DNA of 36,410 bases from positions 1 through 36,410 of IMG/VR virus record IMGVR_UViG_3300015360_000106, one strand, 5' to 3'. Origin of the DNA: a virus. A model generated the notes under the pieces. The model saw only the letters and a program-made list of their open reading frames with translations, ran no database searches and was not told the DNA's origin. Within the stretch, counting starts at the first letter, position 1; each line of letters begins with the position of its first letter. The translations under genes and the position numbers were made by a program. This document shows positions 1 through 8,533 of the stretch, piece by piece.

Positions 1-129
1 ATTGATCTCAATCAATTTCTGTACTTAGAAATAAGTTTAATAACAGCAAAACAGTGAACATCACCTACTTTTTGCCTAAACTTATTTTATGACATCAACG
101 AACTAATGCTTGCTTTATTGTAGCAAAAA

Positions 130-177
130 CTACAATATATTGTAGAAAATTTTATAATATATTTCTAAAATTTTCTA
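130..177. repeat. AT-rich palindromes upstream of the tail operon
   Basis: Positions 130-145 form a perfect 16-base palindrome (ctacaatatattgtag). Immediately after it, 11-base arms at 143-153 and 167-177 form an inverted repeat. Both lie in the 282-base gene-free leader before the sheath stabiliser gene. They could be operator or processing sites. No protein-binding family can be named from sequence alone. Confidence 0.5.
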
Positions 178-181
178 ACTT

Positions 182-210
182 TTGTGTAAAGATATGCGAT
201 GACTTATACA
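182..210 (+). promoter_or_regulatory. Possible promoter for the tail operon
   Basis: TTGTGT at 182-187 and TATACA at 205-210 are separated by 17 bases, a fair sigma70-like pair upstream of the gene at 283. A TATAGATA string at 261-268 is one base from the T4-type late promoter TATAAATA and could be the late start used by the gp55-like sigma. Neither is proven. Confidence 0.3.
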
Positions 211-282
211 ATAGAACAGTGATGGAAAAAATTACTTATCCGCAAAAAGAACTTAAGATCTATAGATATTAAAAGAGGAATT

Positions 283-1299
283 ATGTCAGAACCAACATTA
301 GTGCCATGCAATGAACCGGGCAACATTAAAAATTTAAATATCGATACCTCTCCTCCGTATTGTCGTGATGGAGAAACAGAAAAATCATCAGGCACGATTG
401 ATCGTAAAAGTTTCTTTGAAAGTCAAAAAGATGTGGCAAGTCGAGATATTTCTTGGTTAGAAGACGCCACTCAAAGAAAAATGGGTCAAGGTGCATCCGC
501 CTTGTGTGACCCACAACAAACTGGACACATCATCAATGAACAAGGGATGAGTGAACCAAACAGAAATACTGTTTACCGATATGCAAAATCTATTCGTGGA
601 ACAGATGAAGCTTGTATGGATCTATTTAGAGATGTCATTGTTCTTGATGAATCTGGCAAAGCCCATCAAATTCCAATTATTTGGGCGACACAAGAGAAAG
701 CTGTTGCTTACATACTTCAAGAAAATGTAAGAAAAGATGAAAGTTTGGTTGTAGATCGAATCAGGCTTCCAATGTTGGCGATACATGCTTCGAATTACAA
801 CTACAATCAAAGCAGATACACATATCATAAAGCAATCGATTATCTAAGAGATTTTAAAAATAATTGGCGACCGGGATTTACAACAAATGAACGATATGAA
901 AAAGATACAGTGTTCGGAGTAAGTAGAGGTATTCCAGTCGATATTAGTTACACATTGTATGCTTGGACTTTGTACGAAGAAGATATGAATCAGATTCTTA
1001 CACAAGTCGTCACAAAATTTTCACCAATGGCATACATACGAGTAAGAGGAATCTCTTGGGAGATAGGTGTTAAGCTCGATTCAATTGCTAATAACGTAAA
1101 TGTTGAACCGGGCGATAAACAAGTAAGAGTCTTTAAGTATCAGTTTACTTTCACTGCTGAGTCATTTGTGGCACAGCCAATTGTCAGAAAGAAAGCGGTT
1201 CTTAAAACAAAAATTGAAATCACTGATTCGCCCAACGAAGATGACATAACCGCAGTCTTGAGTAGGTTGGAACAAGCAGTAAAGGAATTGGAAGAATGA
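283..1299 (+). CDS. Tail sheath stabiliser/completion protein, T4 gp15-like
   Basis: The 338-residue protein has the order of features I know from T4 gp15. A 'IPIIWATQEKA' strand corresponds to gp15 'VPITYASKEHF'. A 'VDRIRLPMLAIHASNYNYN' block matches gp15 'TILPRINLHLVDFSYN'. A 'VDISYTLYAWTLYEEDMNQI' segment matches 'MIYELSIFTRYEDDMFQI'. In T4, gp15 caps the sheath and tube so that the head can attach. The N-terminal 90 residues are an extra hydrophilic region. The start is supported by the ribosome site AGAGGAA just upstream. It is followed with a 4-base overlap by a small gene and then the sheath gene, the expected neighbourhood. The residue-level match is from memory of the family. Confidence 0.8.
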   Translation: MSEPTLVPCNEPGNIKNLNIDTSPPYCRDGETEKSSGTIDRKSFFESQKDVASRDISWLEDATQRKMGQGASALCDPQQTGHIINEQGMSEPNRNTVYRYAKSIRGTDEACMDLFRDVIVLDESGKAHQIPIIWATQEKAVAYILQENVRKDESLVVDRIRLPMLAIHASNYNYNQSRYTYHKAIDYLRDFKNNWRPGFTTNERYEKDTVFGVSRGIPVDISYTLYAWTLYEEDMNQILTQVVTKFSPMAYIRVRGISWEIGVKLDSIANNVNVEPGDKQVRVFKYQFTFTAESFVAQPIVRKKAVLKTKIEITDSPNEDDITAVLSRLEQAVKELEE

Positions 1300-1520
1300 T
1301 TGAAATAAAAAACAAGCAGAAAAGTCCAGTACAAATATTGGTCAGATCGAGGAAGTCTCCTAGATCTTTCACAACCCTAATCATTCCGGGCATTGGTAAG
1401 GGTCAAAACATCAGGCTCATTGATGACGAACTCAAGACAGATATTATTGATAGAGTAGAGAAGATGGGCCTAATCTCTACTAGATACATTCCAAACTCTG
1501 AGATTCGCAAGGGAGATTAA
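1296..1520 (+). CDS. Small protein between sheath stabiliser and sheath genes
   Basis: A 74-residue basic protein with no family I recognise. Its ATG overlaps the stop of the preceding gene (ATGA), implying translational coupling, and the sheath gene starts 3 bases after its stop. The middle contains a hydrophobic 'TLIIPGIGKG' turn followed by charged helices. Its position suggests a tail assembly or structural role, but that is inference only. Confidence 0.7.
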   Translation: MIEIKNKQKSPVQILVRSRKSPRSFTTLIIPGIGKGQNIRLIDDELKTDIIDRVEKMGLISTRYIPNSEIRKGD

Positions 1521-1523
1521 GAC

Positions 1524-3869
1524 ATGGCTATTCTAAGGGGATTTCCACCATCGAATACAATTTCACCGAGCGTAAGGATCACTGAAAAGGATTTGAGCTT
1601 TGTAGCTCCTCAACAATCCTTTCACCGTGCTGGACTCATTGGATTTGCGAGCAAAGGTCCGATCAACGTGCCGACACTGGTTTCGACCCAGCGTCAACTA
1701 AACACGGTGTTCGGATATCCGCATCCTGAATCTGGAGACCCTTACCTCATTTACGCCGCAGACCAGTATCTTTTAATTGCTAGCGAACTATACATTGTTC
1801 GTGTAGCAGACGAAGATGCAGTCAGCGACGAAGCTGCTTTGACAGCCGAAGTTGATATTCCATCTGCTGGTGGGCAGATTCAAATTTTGTCAGATATTGC
1901 TGGCAACAAAACATTCGCAACAGACTCATTCTTTAGATGGAAGCTTAATGGCGTTCTCCATTCAAAGACACTTGTAGTCTTAACGGGAACTTATACTCCA
2001 GCACAATTAGTTGAAGATTTAAATCTTCAATTGGTAGGAGATATAGACGGAATTGAATTTATTACACACACAAGCGACACCAAAGTTAGTGTTAAAACAA
2101 CATTCTCATTCGGACCAGACGCCGAACTTGAATTAGTTTCTGTTCAAGATGCTATTTACGGAGGACCATCAGGAGCTACTAACCCTCTTGGACTTGGTCT
2201 TAGCATGACACAAGCCAGCATTACTGGGTCTCTTGACAAGTATCCATCAACTTATCAAACAGCAGGAGAATATGACTTTGCTGGTTTGACAGATTTAAAT
2301 CTTCAAATAGTGATTGATGGTACAGACAATGTGTTGATTGACAATGTGGTTCAAGTTATTGACCTTGCCGCTCTTGAAGGAATTGAATCTACGATTACAG
2401 AAGTTGTTGATGAAATCAACAGTCAAATTGTAAATCTTCCGGGCGGATTCGAGGCTTTCGAAGACGGCGATAATGTCGGTCTAAGAACCTTGCACCACGG
2501 TCGTGACGCAAGAATGCTTGTTAAGCCAGATAGCACAGCAGACGCTCTATTCGGACTTGCCAATGTTACAGTAACTGGTGCTAGCCCAGTAGGAACATCT
2601 GGCGACGGTTCAACAGAAGATTATGGTCGAGTTAATGGAGACGCCAACGGAACAGGAGCTATCACTTTCACAGTAACAGCAGATAGTTCTGGCATCGACG
2701 GAAATTCAACACAAGTTGTAATAACTAATAACATTCGTGAAGGAAACTTCTCGATTCAAGTTTATAACGGTGGAGCACAAGTAGAAAGCTGGGGCGGTCT
2801 TACAAAAGACGAAAACAGCAGATTCTATGTTGAGACTTTCATGTCATTGGTGTCTGATTGGATTCGAGTGTCAGACAATACAGCAAACGCAGCATCGCCA
2901 CTTGATGGAACCTATAACCTCGCAGGAGGTTCTGACGGTATTCCATCAGACCCAGATGATCAGGACGCATTGATTGTTGGAAATCAATTAGCTTACACAG
3001 GCATGTATGCTTTGAGTGAGCCAGAACAAATTGACATCGACTTGATCGCTGTGCCGGGACACGCTTCAACAACTGTTGTTACAGCAATGTTGGATGTATG
3101 TCAGAACGTCAGAATGGATTGTATGGCAATCGTTGACGCTCCTTTCGGACTCACAGTTAATGAAATTGTAGATTGGCAGAATGGAACCCATCCTCTCAAC
3201 ACTACAAGATTCGATTCTGACTTTGGTGCTCTTTATTGGCCATGGGTAAAAATTAGAGACAACTACAACAGAGTTGATATTTGGGCACCGCCTAGTGGTT
3301 CTGTTATGGCGACTATCGCTAGATCAGATCAACTTTCAGCCCCTTGGTTTGCACCCGCTGGTGTAAATCGTGGTGTAGTTCCAAATATTACAGATGTGTT
3401 CTCAAGACCAACTCTTGAAGAACGAGATTTAATGTATGGCTACAGAAACTCCATCAACCCAATCGTTCAATTCGTGGACTTCCAAGGATTTGTAATTTGG
3501 GGACAGAAGACTTTGCAAAGAACTCCAACTGCTCTTGATCGTGTAAACGTCAGAAGATTGATGTTTGTTATTGAAAAGAGAATTAGAGTTGCAGCACGTC
3601 AGTTGCTCTTCGATCCACATGATGATGTTCTACGAGCAAAATTTGTAAGAATCGCCACATCAATTCTTACAGAAATTCAGGTTGGCCGTGGTGTTGATGA
3701 CTTCAGAGTAATTTGCGATACAAGTCTTAATACTCCAGATGTTATCGACAGAAATGAATTGCGTGCCAGAATTGGTGTTATTCCAATTAGAGCAGCAGAA
3801 TTCATCTTCATCGAATTCTCCATCCACAGAACTGGTTCGGACTTCTCAGACAGTTCAACTACATTCTAA
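1524..3869 (+). CDS. Contractile tail sheath protein, T4 gp18-like
   Basis: The 781-residue product begins with the 'PSVRITEKDLSF' and 'GLIGFASKGPINVPTLVSTQRQLNTVFG' elements typical of phage sheath N-termini. It ends with the conserved C-terminal domain: 'RVNVRRLMFVIEKRI', 'ILTEIQVGRGVDDFRVICD', 'ARIGVIPIRAAEFIFIEFSI'. T4 gp18 is about 659 residues. The extra length lies in the middle (about residues 100-450), where sheath proteins carry surface-exposed insert domains. Sheath subunits polymerise around the tube and contract on infection. A GGGAG ribosome site precedes the ATG, and a long hairpin follows the stop. Confidence 0.93.
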   Translation: MAILRGFPPSNTISPSVRITEKDLSFVAPQQSFHRAGLIGFASKGPINVPTLVSTQRQLNTVFGYPHPESGDPYLIYAADQYLLIASELYIVRVADEDAVSDEAALTAEVDIPSAGGQIQILSDIAGNKTFATDSFFRWKLNGVLHSKTLVVLTGTYTPAQLVEDLNLQLVGDIDGIEFITHTSDTKVSVKTTFSFGPDAELELVSVQDAIYGGPSGATNPLGLGLSMTQASITGSLDKYPSTYQTAGEYDFAGLTDLNLQIVIDGTDNVLIDNVVQVIDLAALEGIESTITEVVDEINSQIVNLPGGFEAFEDGDNVGLRTLHHGRDARMLVKPDSTADALFGLANVTVTGASPVGTSGDGSTEDYGRVNGDANGTGAITFTVTADSSGIDGNSTQVVITNNIREGNFSIQVYNGGAQVESWGGLTKDENSRFYVETFMSLVSDWIRVSDNTANAASPLDGTYNLAGGSDGIPSDPDDQDALIVGNQLAYTGMYALSEPEQIDIDLIAVPGHASTTVVTAMLDVCQNVRMDCMAIVDAPFGLTVNEIVDWQNGTHPLNTTRFDSDFGALYWPWVKIRDNYNRVDIWAPPSGSVMATIARSDQLSAPWFAPAGVNRGVVPNITDVFSRPTLEERDLMYGYRNSINPIVQFVDFQGFVIWGQKTLQRTPTALDRVNVRRLMFVIEKRIRVAARQLLFDPHDDVLRAKFVRIATSILTEIQVGRGVDDFRVICDTSLNTPDVIDRNELRARIGVIPIRAAEFIFIEFSIHRTGSDFSDSSTTF

Positions 3870-3877
3870 TTATAAGG

Positions 3878-3908
3878 TATCAAGGGGCTGAAAATCAGCC
3901 CCTTGATA
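3878..3908 (+). terminator. Hairpin after the sheath gene
   Basis: A perfect 13-14 bp stem (left arm from 3878, right arm to 3908) with an AAA or AAAAT loop lies directly after the sheath stop codon. The following TATATATTTG is only partly T-rich, so it may be a weak terminator or an RNA-stabilising hairpin that sets the sheath/tube expression ratio. Confidence 0.6.
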
Positions 3909-3933
3909 TATATTTGCTCAGAAAGAGGTGAAA

Positions 3934-4491
3934 ATGTCCGACATGGGAATTGGCGAATTGGGTATGCCCAATACGATCATTAAACGTAAATTCAGATACG
4001 CAGTAACGTTTCAAACTCCACTTGGAGAAATCCCAGAACATTACGTTAAAGTTGCGAATCGTCCGCAATTAGAAATTGACGAATTAGAAATACAGTTTTT
4101 AAACGCTAGTACATGGATTCCGGGAAAAGGCAGATGGCAACCACTTAATATCACATATATAGATGTATCGAGCGTTTTGATGCAACCCCTTTATGACTGG
4201 GTTGCAACTGTATACGACTTTCAGACTTATTCAACTAGCAATACACTAAAACAATCTGAAAGACGTGGTTGGAATTCACAATGTAGGATGAGCGTCTTTG
4301 ACGGTTGTGGGGCTGAATTAGAAATATGGGAGTTGTTAGGTTGTTTTCCACAATCTATTAACTTTGGAGATCTTGATTATGGTTCAAACGATGAATGTAC
4401 TATCGATTTGACAATCAGGTTCGATAAGGCAAGCCTGATAGGATATTGCGGAGGTCCGACACCTAATGGAAGACCTTTGGGTTGTATGTAA
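3934..4491 (+). CDS. Tail tube protein, gp19-like, paralogue 1
   Basis: A 185-residue protein from the ATG at 3934. The upstream GTG at 3928 lies inside the ribosome site AAAGAGG, so 3934 is preferred. It has the tube-protein pattern shared by the next genes: 'FKRKFRYxxTF', 'HYVKVANRPQLEIDELEIQFLN', 'WIPGKGRWQPLNITYID', 'LYDWVATVYDF', 'VFDGCGAELEIWELLGCFPQSINFGDLDY', 'CTIDLTIRF'. T4 gp19 (163 residues) forms the hexameric inner tube and follows gp18, as here. It is one of four consecutive paralogues. Confidence 0.88.
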   Translation: MSDMGIGELGMPNTIIKRKFRYAVTFQTPLGEIPEHYVKVANRPQLEIDELEIQFLNASTWIPGKGRWQPLNITYIDVSSVLMQPLYDWVATVYDFQTYSTSNTLKQSERRGWNSQCRMSVFDGCGAELEIWELLGCFPQSINFGDLDYGSNDECTIDLTIRFDKASLIGYCGGPTPNGRPLGCM

Positions 4492-4509
4492 AATAATAGG
4501 AGTAATAAA

Positions 4510-5127
4510 ATGACTGATCGCAAACCAATGGGAATAGGTGTTATTGGACAACCAGACGTTGTGTTTAAACGGAAATTCCGTTGGACGTTCGAAATTCAAG
4601 GCTTTTGCAAAAATGAAAAGAACGTAATTCCAGAACACTTTGTTAAAGTGGCTTCACGACCGAATCTTGAAATCGAAGAAACAGAAATCAATCACCTAAA
4701 CGCTAAGATGTGGATTCCCGGCAAGGCTTCTTGGCAAACAATTACTGTAACTTATATGGACGTAGCACACGATCAAATGCGTAGCCTCTGGAACTGGCTT
4801 GCTACAATGTATGATTTCACAGATCCAGTAAATTTGAAACAAGGAAATCGACGTGACTGGGACGCTACAGGCGTTCTTAATATGTACGATGGTTGTGGCA
4901 CATTGCTTGAACAATGGCAGCTACAACACTGCTGGCCAACTGGAATCAACTTCGGAGAATTGGATTATTCTTCCTCAGAAGAGGCTACTATTGAACTAAC
5001 GCTAAGATACTGGGACGTTATTTACAGAAGCTATTGCCCAGACTTCGTACCAACAGGTTGCTATACAGGTTGCGGCAATGGAACTGGAACTGGAACTGGA
5101 ACTCTTGTAGACCGCAATAACAACTAA
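4510..5127 (+). CDS. Tail tube protein, gp19-like, paralogue 2
   Basis: A 205-residue homologue of the preceding gene sharing the KRKFRW, 'HFVKVASRPNLEIEETEINHLNAKMWIPGKA', 'MYDGCGTLLEQWQLQHCWPTGINFGELDY' and 'ATIELTLRY' blocks. It differs in having a C-terminal extension rich in Cys and Gly-Thr repeats, encoded by four tandem GGAACT units. The AGGAG ribosome site lies 8 bases before the ATG. It may form part of the tube or a specialised tube-end ring. The tail is likely surface-exposed or disordered. Confidence 0.85.
   Translation: MTDRKPMGIGVIGQPDVVFKRKFRWTFEIQGFCKNEKNVIPEHFVKVASRPNLEIEETEINHLNAKMWIPGKASWQTITVTYMDVAHDQMRSLWNWLATMYDFTDPVNLKQGNRRDWDATGVLNMYDGCGTLLEQWQLQHCWPTGINFGELDYSSSEEATIELTLRYWDVIYRSYCPDFVPTGCYTGCGNGTGTGTGTLVDRNNN
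5080..5103 (+). repeat. Four tandem GGAACT units inside tube paralogue 2
   Basis: Four perfect 6-base units encode a Gly-Thr repeat near the protein's C-terminus. This is a slippage-prone microsatellite, so length variation between related genomes is expected. Confidence 0.9.
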
Positions 5128-5149
5128 TCAAAAAGAATAGGAGACAATT

Positions 5150-5731
5150 ATGGCAATTCCAATGGGAATTGGAGCATTAGGCTTCAGCAACACCATATTT
5201 AAAAGAAAATTTAGATATACTTTCGAGGTATTTAACATCTGTGGAAACGCAAGCAAAAGAGTTCCTGCTTCATATGTTAAAACTGCTGCACGACCAAACC
5301 TTGCAATAGAAGAAACTGAAGTTAATTTCTTAAATGCTAAAATGTTTATTCCGGGCAAAGCTACTTGGGACACTATTTCAGTGACTTACATCGATGCTGT
5401 GGATGTAACAAATCCACAGATTATGAAGCCTCTGTTTGATTGGCTAGCTTCAGTCTATGCTTTTCACAAACCAATAGCATTGCCTATGGGATCTCGTGCT
5501 CAAGATTATTCTGCCACTGGATTAATTAGCATGTATGATGGTTGTGGAACTTTATTAGAAACTTGGGAATTGCAAAAGATGTGGCCAACTAGCATAAATT
5601 TTGGAGATTTAGACTATGCTTCTTCTGATGAAGCTACAATTGAATTGACATTACGTTATTCTGATGTAATTTACACACCAATCTGTCCAGCATTCACTAT
5701 CGAAAATTGCTGTACGCCTTGTGGTTCTTAA
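5150..5731 (+). CDS. Tail tube protein, gp19-like, paralogue 3
   Basis: A 193-residue homologue, closest in pattern to paralogue 2: 'YVKTAARPNLAIEETEVNFLNAKMFIPGKATWDTISVTYID', 'MYDGCGTLLETWELQKMWPTSINFGDLDYASSDEATIELTLRY'. It ends with a short Cys-containing tail 'CCTPCGS', parallel to the Cys-rich tails of paralogues 1 and 2. AGGAG precedes the ATG. A strong terminator follows, so the three homologues form one expression block. Confidence 0.86.
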   Translation: MAIPMGIGALGFSNTIFKRKFRYTFEVFNICGNASKRVPASYVKTAARPNLAIEETEVNFLNAKMFIPGKATWDTISVTYIDAVDVTNPQIMKPLFDWLASVYAFHKPIALPMGSRAQDYSATGLISMYDGCGTLLETWELQKMWPTSINFGDLDYASSDEATIELTLRYSDVIYTPICPAFTIENCCTPCGS

Positions 5732-5752
5732 TCTTAAAATGACAACTATTAT

Positions 5753-5785
5753 AAGGGGTGCGGAATATTCCGCACCCCTTTTTTT
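5753..5785 (+). terminator. Intrinsic terminator after tube paralogue 3
   Basis: A perfect 13-bp GC-rich stem (5753-5765 with 5768-5780) is followed by a run of T. It ends 15 bases before the fourth paralogue's start, separating that gene from the three upstream. Confidence 0.92.
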
Positions 5786-5799
5786 ATTAAGGAAAAACT

Positions 5800-6339
5800 A
5801 TGCCATCAATGGGTATGCAAATGGGACTAGAAGGAGATGGTCGTTTCTGCAAACGACAATTTCGCTGGATGTTCACTGTAGATAATATTATTGGAGATCA
5901 ATCATCATCTGGAGGCAGTTTGCAATGCTTGCCTCCTGAAAAGGGTGCTCGTCCAAATCTATCGTTCAAAGAAATGAATGTACAACATGTGATTGAAGAA
6001 GTGTTTTATCCAACTAAGCCAGACTGGAAGCCTATTACTGTCACAGTATTTGATCTAAAGAAAAGTAATCACCCATTATGGAAATGGATAACTGAGTTAT
6101 ATGATCCAAAAAAAGGCACATTTTCTGAGCCTAATAAAAATCCTGCTATAAACGAAGGTTTTATTCGTCAATGTACATTGCAATTATTTGATGGGTGCGG
6201 TGAAATCGTAGAAAAATGGCTGTATGAAGACTGTTGGCCACAATCCGTGAATTTTCAATCACTAGATATGACGCAAAATGGAATTGTTATGTGTGATATT
6301 ACGCTACGATATGCAAGAGCTTATATAGAAGAACAATAA
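5800..6339 (+). CDS. Diverged tail tube-like protein, paralogue 4
   Basis: A 179-residue protein that keeps the tube scaffold in order: 'CKRQFRWMFTV', 'GARPNLSFKEMNVQHV', 'FYPTKPDWKPITVTVFD', 'LWKWITELYD', 'LQLFDGCGEIVEKWLYEDCWPQSVNFQSLD', 'CDITLRYARAY'. It has diverged from the other three and lacks the Cys-rich tail. It lies behind a terminator, with an AAGGA ribosome site only. It could be a tail-terminator, initiator-ring or neck component. Paralogy is seen; the role is inference. Confidence 0.75.
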   Translation: MPSMGMQMGLEGDGRFCKRQFRWMFTVDNIIGDQSSSGGSLQCLPPEKGARPNLSFKEMNVQHVIEEVFYPTKPDWKPITVTVFDLKKSNHPLWKWITELYDPKKGTFSEPNKNPAINEGFIRQCTLQLFDGCGEIVEKWLYEDCWPQSVNFQSLDMTQNGIVMCDITLRYARAYIEEQ

Positions 6340-6340
6340 A

Positions 6341-6625
6341 TCACTCTTCTTCTTCTTCTTCTTCTTCAACTTCAAAAAATTGAAATTCGCCATTAAGAAT
6401 TTCTTTCATTCCTTCAATAGCATCTTCTAATTGTTTGCTAGTCCAACCGAGTTTACGAATAGTAGCACTCTTATTAAGACGACCACGTTTTGTATAACAT
6501 TCATTGTCGTCATCTAATAGACACTCGACAATTTTGCCATAACCATTTTTATGGAGTTTATCAACAATTTCTTGCATTTCAATAGCGTATACTGGAACTG
6601 CAACGCTAGGTTTATTCATATCCAT
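6341..6625 (-). CDS. Small protein with poly-glutamate tail
   Basis: 94 residues, not recognised. The C-terminal half 'LNKSATIRKLGWTSKQLEDAIEGMKEIL' looks like a small helical, winged-helix-like fold. The protein ends in 'FEVEEEEEEEE', eight glutamates encoded by a GAA/GAG repeat. The ATG lies 3 bases after the stop of the upstream endonuclease gene. An acidic C-terminus after a hydrophobic 'FQFF' is reminiscent of sliding-clamp or polymerase contact tails, but that is speculation. Confidence 0.65.
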   Translation of the reverse strand: MDMNKPSVAVPVYAIEMQEIVDKLHKNGYGKIVECLLDDDNECYTKRGRLNKSATIRKLGWTSKQLEDAIEGMKEILNGEFQFFEVEEEEEEEE

Positions 6626-6628
6626 AAT

Positions 6629-7939
6629 TTACCATGAATTAGTGTCTCTGTCAAGTACAAATTGACTTAATTTATTGTTTATCTGATCAAATTCCTTAAA
6701 ATGTATAGACAGAAACGGAATCTTATGTTCGTTACAGTAAGACGCTTTGATCTTATCATTTTTCTGAACCATCAATAACGATTTAAGTCCACCAAAATAT
6801 TCTATAGGCTCATAATGCTGCCGTCCTTGATACTCAATCAAACCAAACAACTTCCTGCCTTTAATTATAGCAAAATCAAATGGCAATCGTTTCTTGTTTT
6901 TGCAACCATCTATCTTATATTCTCGCTTGTAATCAATGTTATTTTTGTCTAACCAATCCTTGATTGACTTTTCTCCTTTAGATGAAGCACAAAATGGACA
7001 CTGATCACCTCTTGATCTTGAATCAATTCTACATTCCCATTCATGGGTCAGATCATCAGGACACAAGAACCAAGCTCTTTTGTTTGAAGCATAAGTTACA
7101 TCTCGTGGAGTAAAAGTGTTTTTTGTTGGATGCCATTCTCTTGTAATCACTGGATGAGTTGTTTCTAGGCAATTAGAATTGACAACTTTCCTTTGTTTTC
7201 TGCCGGGGCAACATGGACATCCGGTTTTGTGAAATGTTCTATTCACAATAGTAGCTTTCCATTCATGATCATCAGCTACTGGACATTTCCAGCAAATAAC
7301 AACATGACTTCCAGCAACAACTTCTATAGGATTTATTGAATTTTTAGAAAAATCCCATTCTTTAATTAAATCTGGATGAGTCACTAAAAGCGAATTCTCT
7401 TCACATGTTTTTTGGTTGCTGCAATAAGGACAACCAGTTCCTTTTTCATCTCGTCCGCCTGCTGTTCGATGAGTAAGCGATGCTTGCCACTCATGCCCTT
7501 TACAACACTTCCACCAAACTTTCTTACCTGATCTGCAATGAGCCTCAAATGGATCAAGAGAATTTTTTTCAAAAATCCATTCTTTAAGCAAATCTGGATG
7601 TTGATGTCCGACAGAATCTTCCGGCAGTACCTTCTTGCCTTTGCAGTAAGGACATCCAGCTCCTTGCTGCGTCCTAGAGAATATTCGTGCTTCCCATTTG
7701 TGTCTTGGATCTACAGAACATTTCCACCAAACCTTTTTGGCGGAACTAGGTGTATAATCTGTAAAATCACTTTTGTTTGTTTCAGCGTCAAATTCTTGCT
7801 CAATTTTATTCATGAAATATGTAGTCATGTGATTAAAGAATTTTTTCACATGTTTCCGTTCTTGAATAATTTTACCAAGAACCATGGTCTTGATCAACGT
7901 GATTTCTGTTATTTTGATATTTTTCCCGTGAATTTCCAT
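6629..7939 (-). CDS. Zinc-ribbon and Vsr-like homing endonuclease
   Basis: Up to 436 residues. Four tandem treble-clef/zinc-ribbon units (about residues 70-330) follow the pattern 'KKVWWKC...HEW..R...R....GCPYC', each introduced by a 'HPDL..EW' or similar segment, as in the Pfam probable zinc-ribbon repeat family (PF14311). The C-terminal about 110 residues contain 'FDFAIIKGRKLFGLIEYQGR' and 'KNDKIKASYCNEHKIPFLSI', a Vsr/PD-(D/E)xK-type nuclease core known in phage mobile endonucleases. The start is unclear: the longest frame overlaps the sigma gene by 68 bases. Internal ATGs at 7885 and 7828 reduce or remove the overlap, and none has a good ribosome site. Probably a selfish mobile gene inserted next to the sigma gene. 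Confidence 0.8.
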   Translation of the reverse strand: MEIHGKNIKITEITLIKTMVLGKIIQERKHVKKFFNHMTTYFMNKIEQEFDAETNKSDFTDYTPSSAKKVWWKCSVDPRHKWEARIFSRTQQGAGCPYCKGKKVLPEDSVGHQHPDLLKEWIFEKNSLDPFEAHCRSGKKVWWKCCKGHEWQASLTHRTAGGRDEKGTGCPYCSNQKTCEENSLLVTHPDLIKEWDFSKNSINPIEVVAGSHVVICWKCPVADDHEWKATIVNRTFHKTGCPCCPGRKQRKVVNSNCLETTHPVITREWHPTKNTFTPRDVTYASNKRAWFLCPDDLTHEWECRIDSRSRGDQCPFCASSKGEKSIKDWLDKNNIDYKREYKIDGCKNKKRLPFDFAIIKGRKLFGLIEYQGRQHYEPIEYFGGLKSLLMVQKNDKIKASYCNEHKIPFLSIHFKEFDQINNKLSQFVLDRDTNSW

Positions 7940-8438
7940 TTCTTATAATAGCACTATCAAATTTATCTGACAAATACACTAAATATTTTTTCTTAAGTTC
8001 GTTATAGTTTCTAGCAGATCTATATAACTGACGATAATGATTAAGAATACAAGTTGTCATATAGTTAAAAGCTTTGCCCTTGCGAGGATCAAAACGATCG
8101 ATTTTTTCGAAGCATATTAGCACACCTTCTTGAACTGCATCATCTACATCAATTCCACTAAACTTTGCATAATTTGTAATGTTTTGAGCCAAAATATAAA
8201 AAGCATAAGCTAATTGATTTTGATAATCTTTAAAATTAGCAAAAGATTCATTAAAGTTGCCAAGAGATAAATCTAGTTTTTCTTTTTTTGCATCATCTTT
8301 ATATTTATTAAATCTTCGATTATAAGTCTCTTTCCAATCAGTAAGCATCATTTCATTTCGATCTTTTTCTCTTTTATGAAATTGAAATAATTGAATAATA
8401 GATTCAAATGTCTTGTTGTTTAAGTATTCGTTGGCCAT
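7872..8438 (-). CDS. Late-transcription sigma factor, T4 gp55-like
   Basis: 188 residues, close to the T4 gp55 length (185). The core 'DVDDAVQEGVLICFEKIDRFDPRKGKAFNYMTTCILNHYRQLYR' (about residues 95-140) is a sigma region 2 pattern. Gp55 has the equivalent '[41 protein letters not shown]'. In T4 it directs host RNA polymerase to TATAAATA late promoters and binds the sliding clamp through a hydrophobic C-terminal tail. Here the C-terminus 'NHVDQDHGSW' lacks such a tail and overlaps the endonuclease gene. A GGAGGA ribosome site supports the start. Confidence 0.85.
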   Translation of the reverse strand: MANEYLNNKTFESIIQLFQFHKREKDRNEMMLTDWKETYNRRFNKYKDDAKKEKLDLSLGNFNESFANFKDYQNQLAYAFYILAQNITNYAKFSGIDVDDAVQEGVLICFEKIDRFDPRKGKAFNYMTTCILNHYRQLYRSARNYNELKKKYLVYLSDKFDSAIIRNGNSREKYQNNRNHVDQDHGSW

Positions 8439-8533
8439 TTTCCTCCGACTAGCGATAAAAGTGTCTTTGTATTTGCACTGCGACGTACATTATCAGAGAA
8501 AAAATCCATTTTTCCACTATCATTAAAAGTAGT

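Noticed and set aside
7538-7948. 136-residue plus-strand frame opposite the endonuclease
   Set aside because: Antisense of a clearly conserved zinc-ribbon gene; its Phe- and Cys-rich text mirrors Lys/Glu codons of the real gene.
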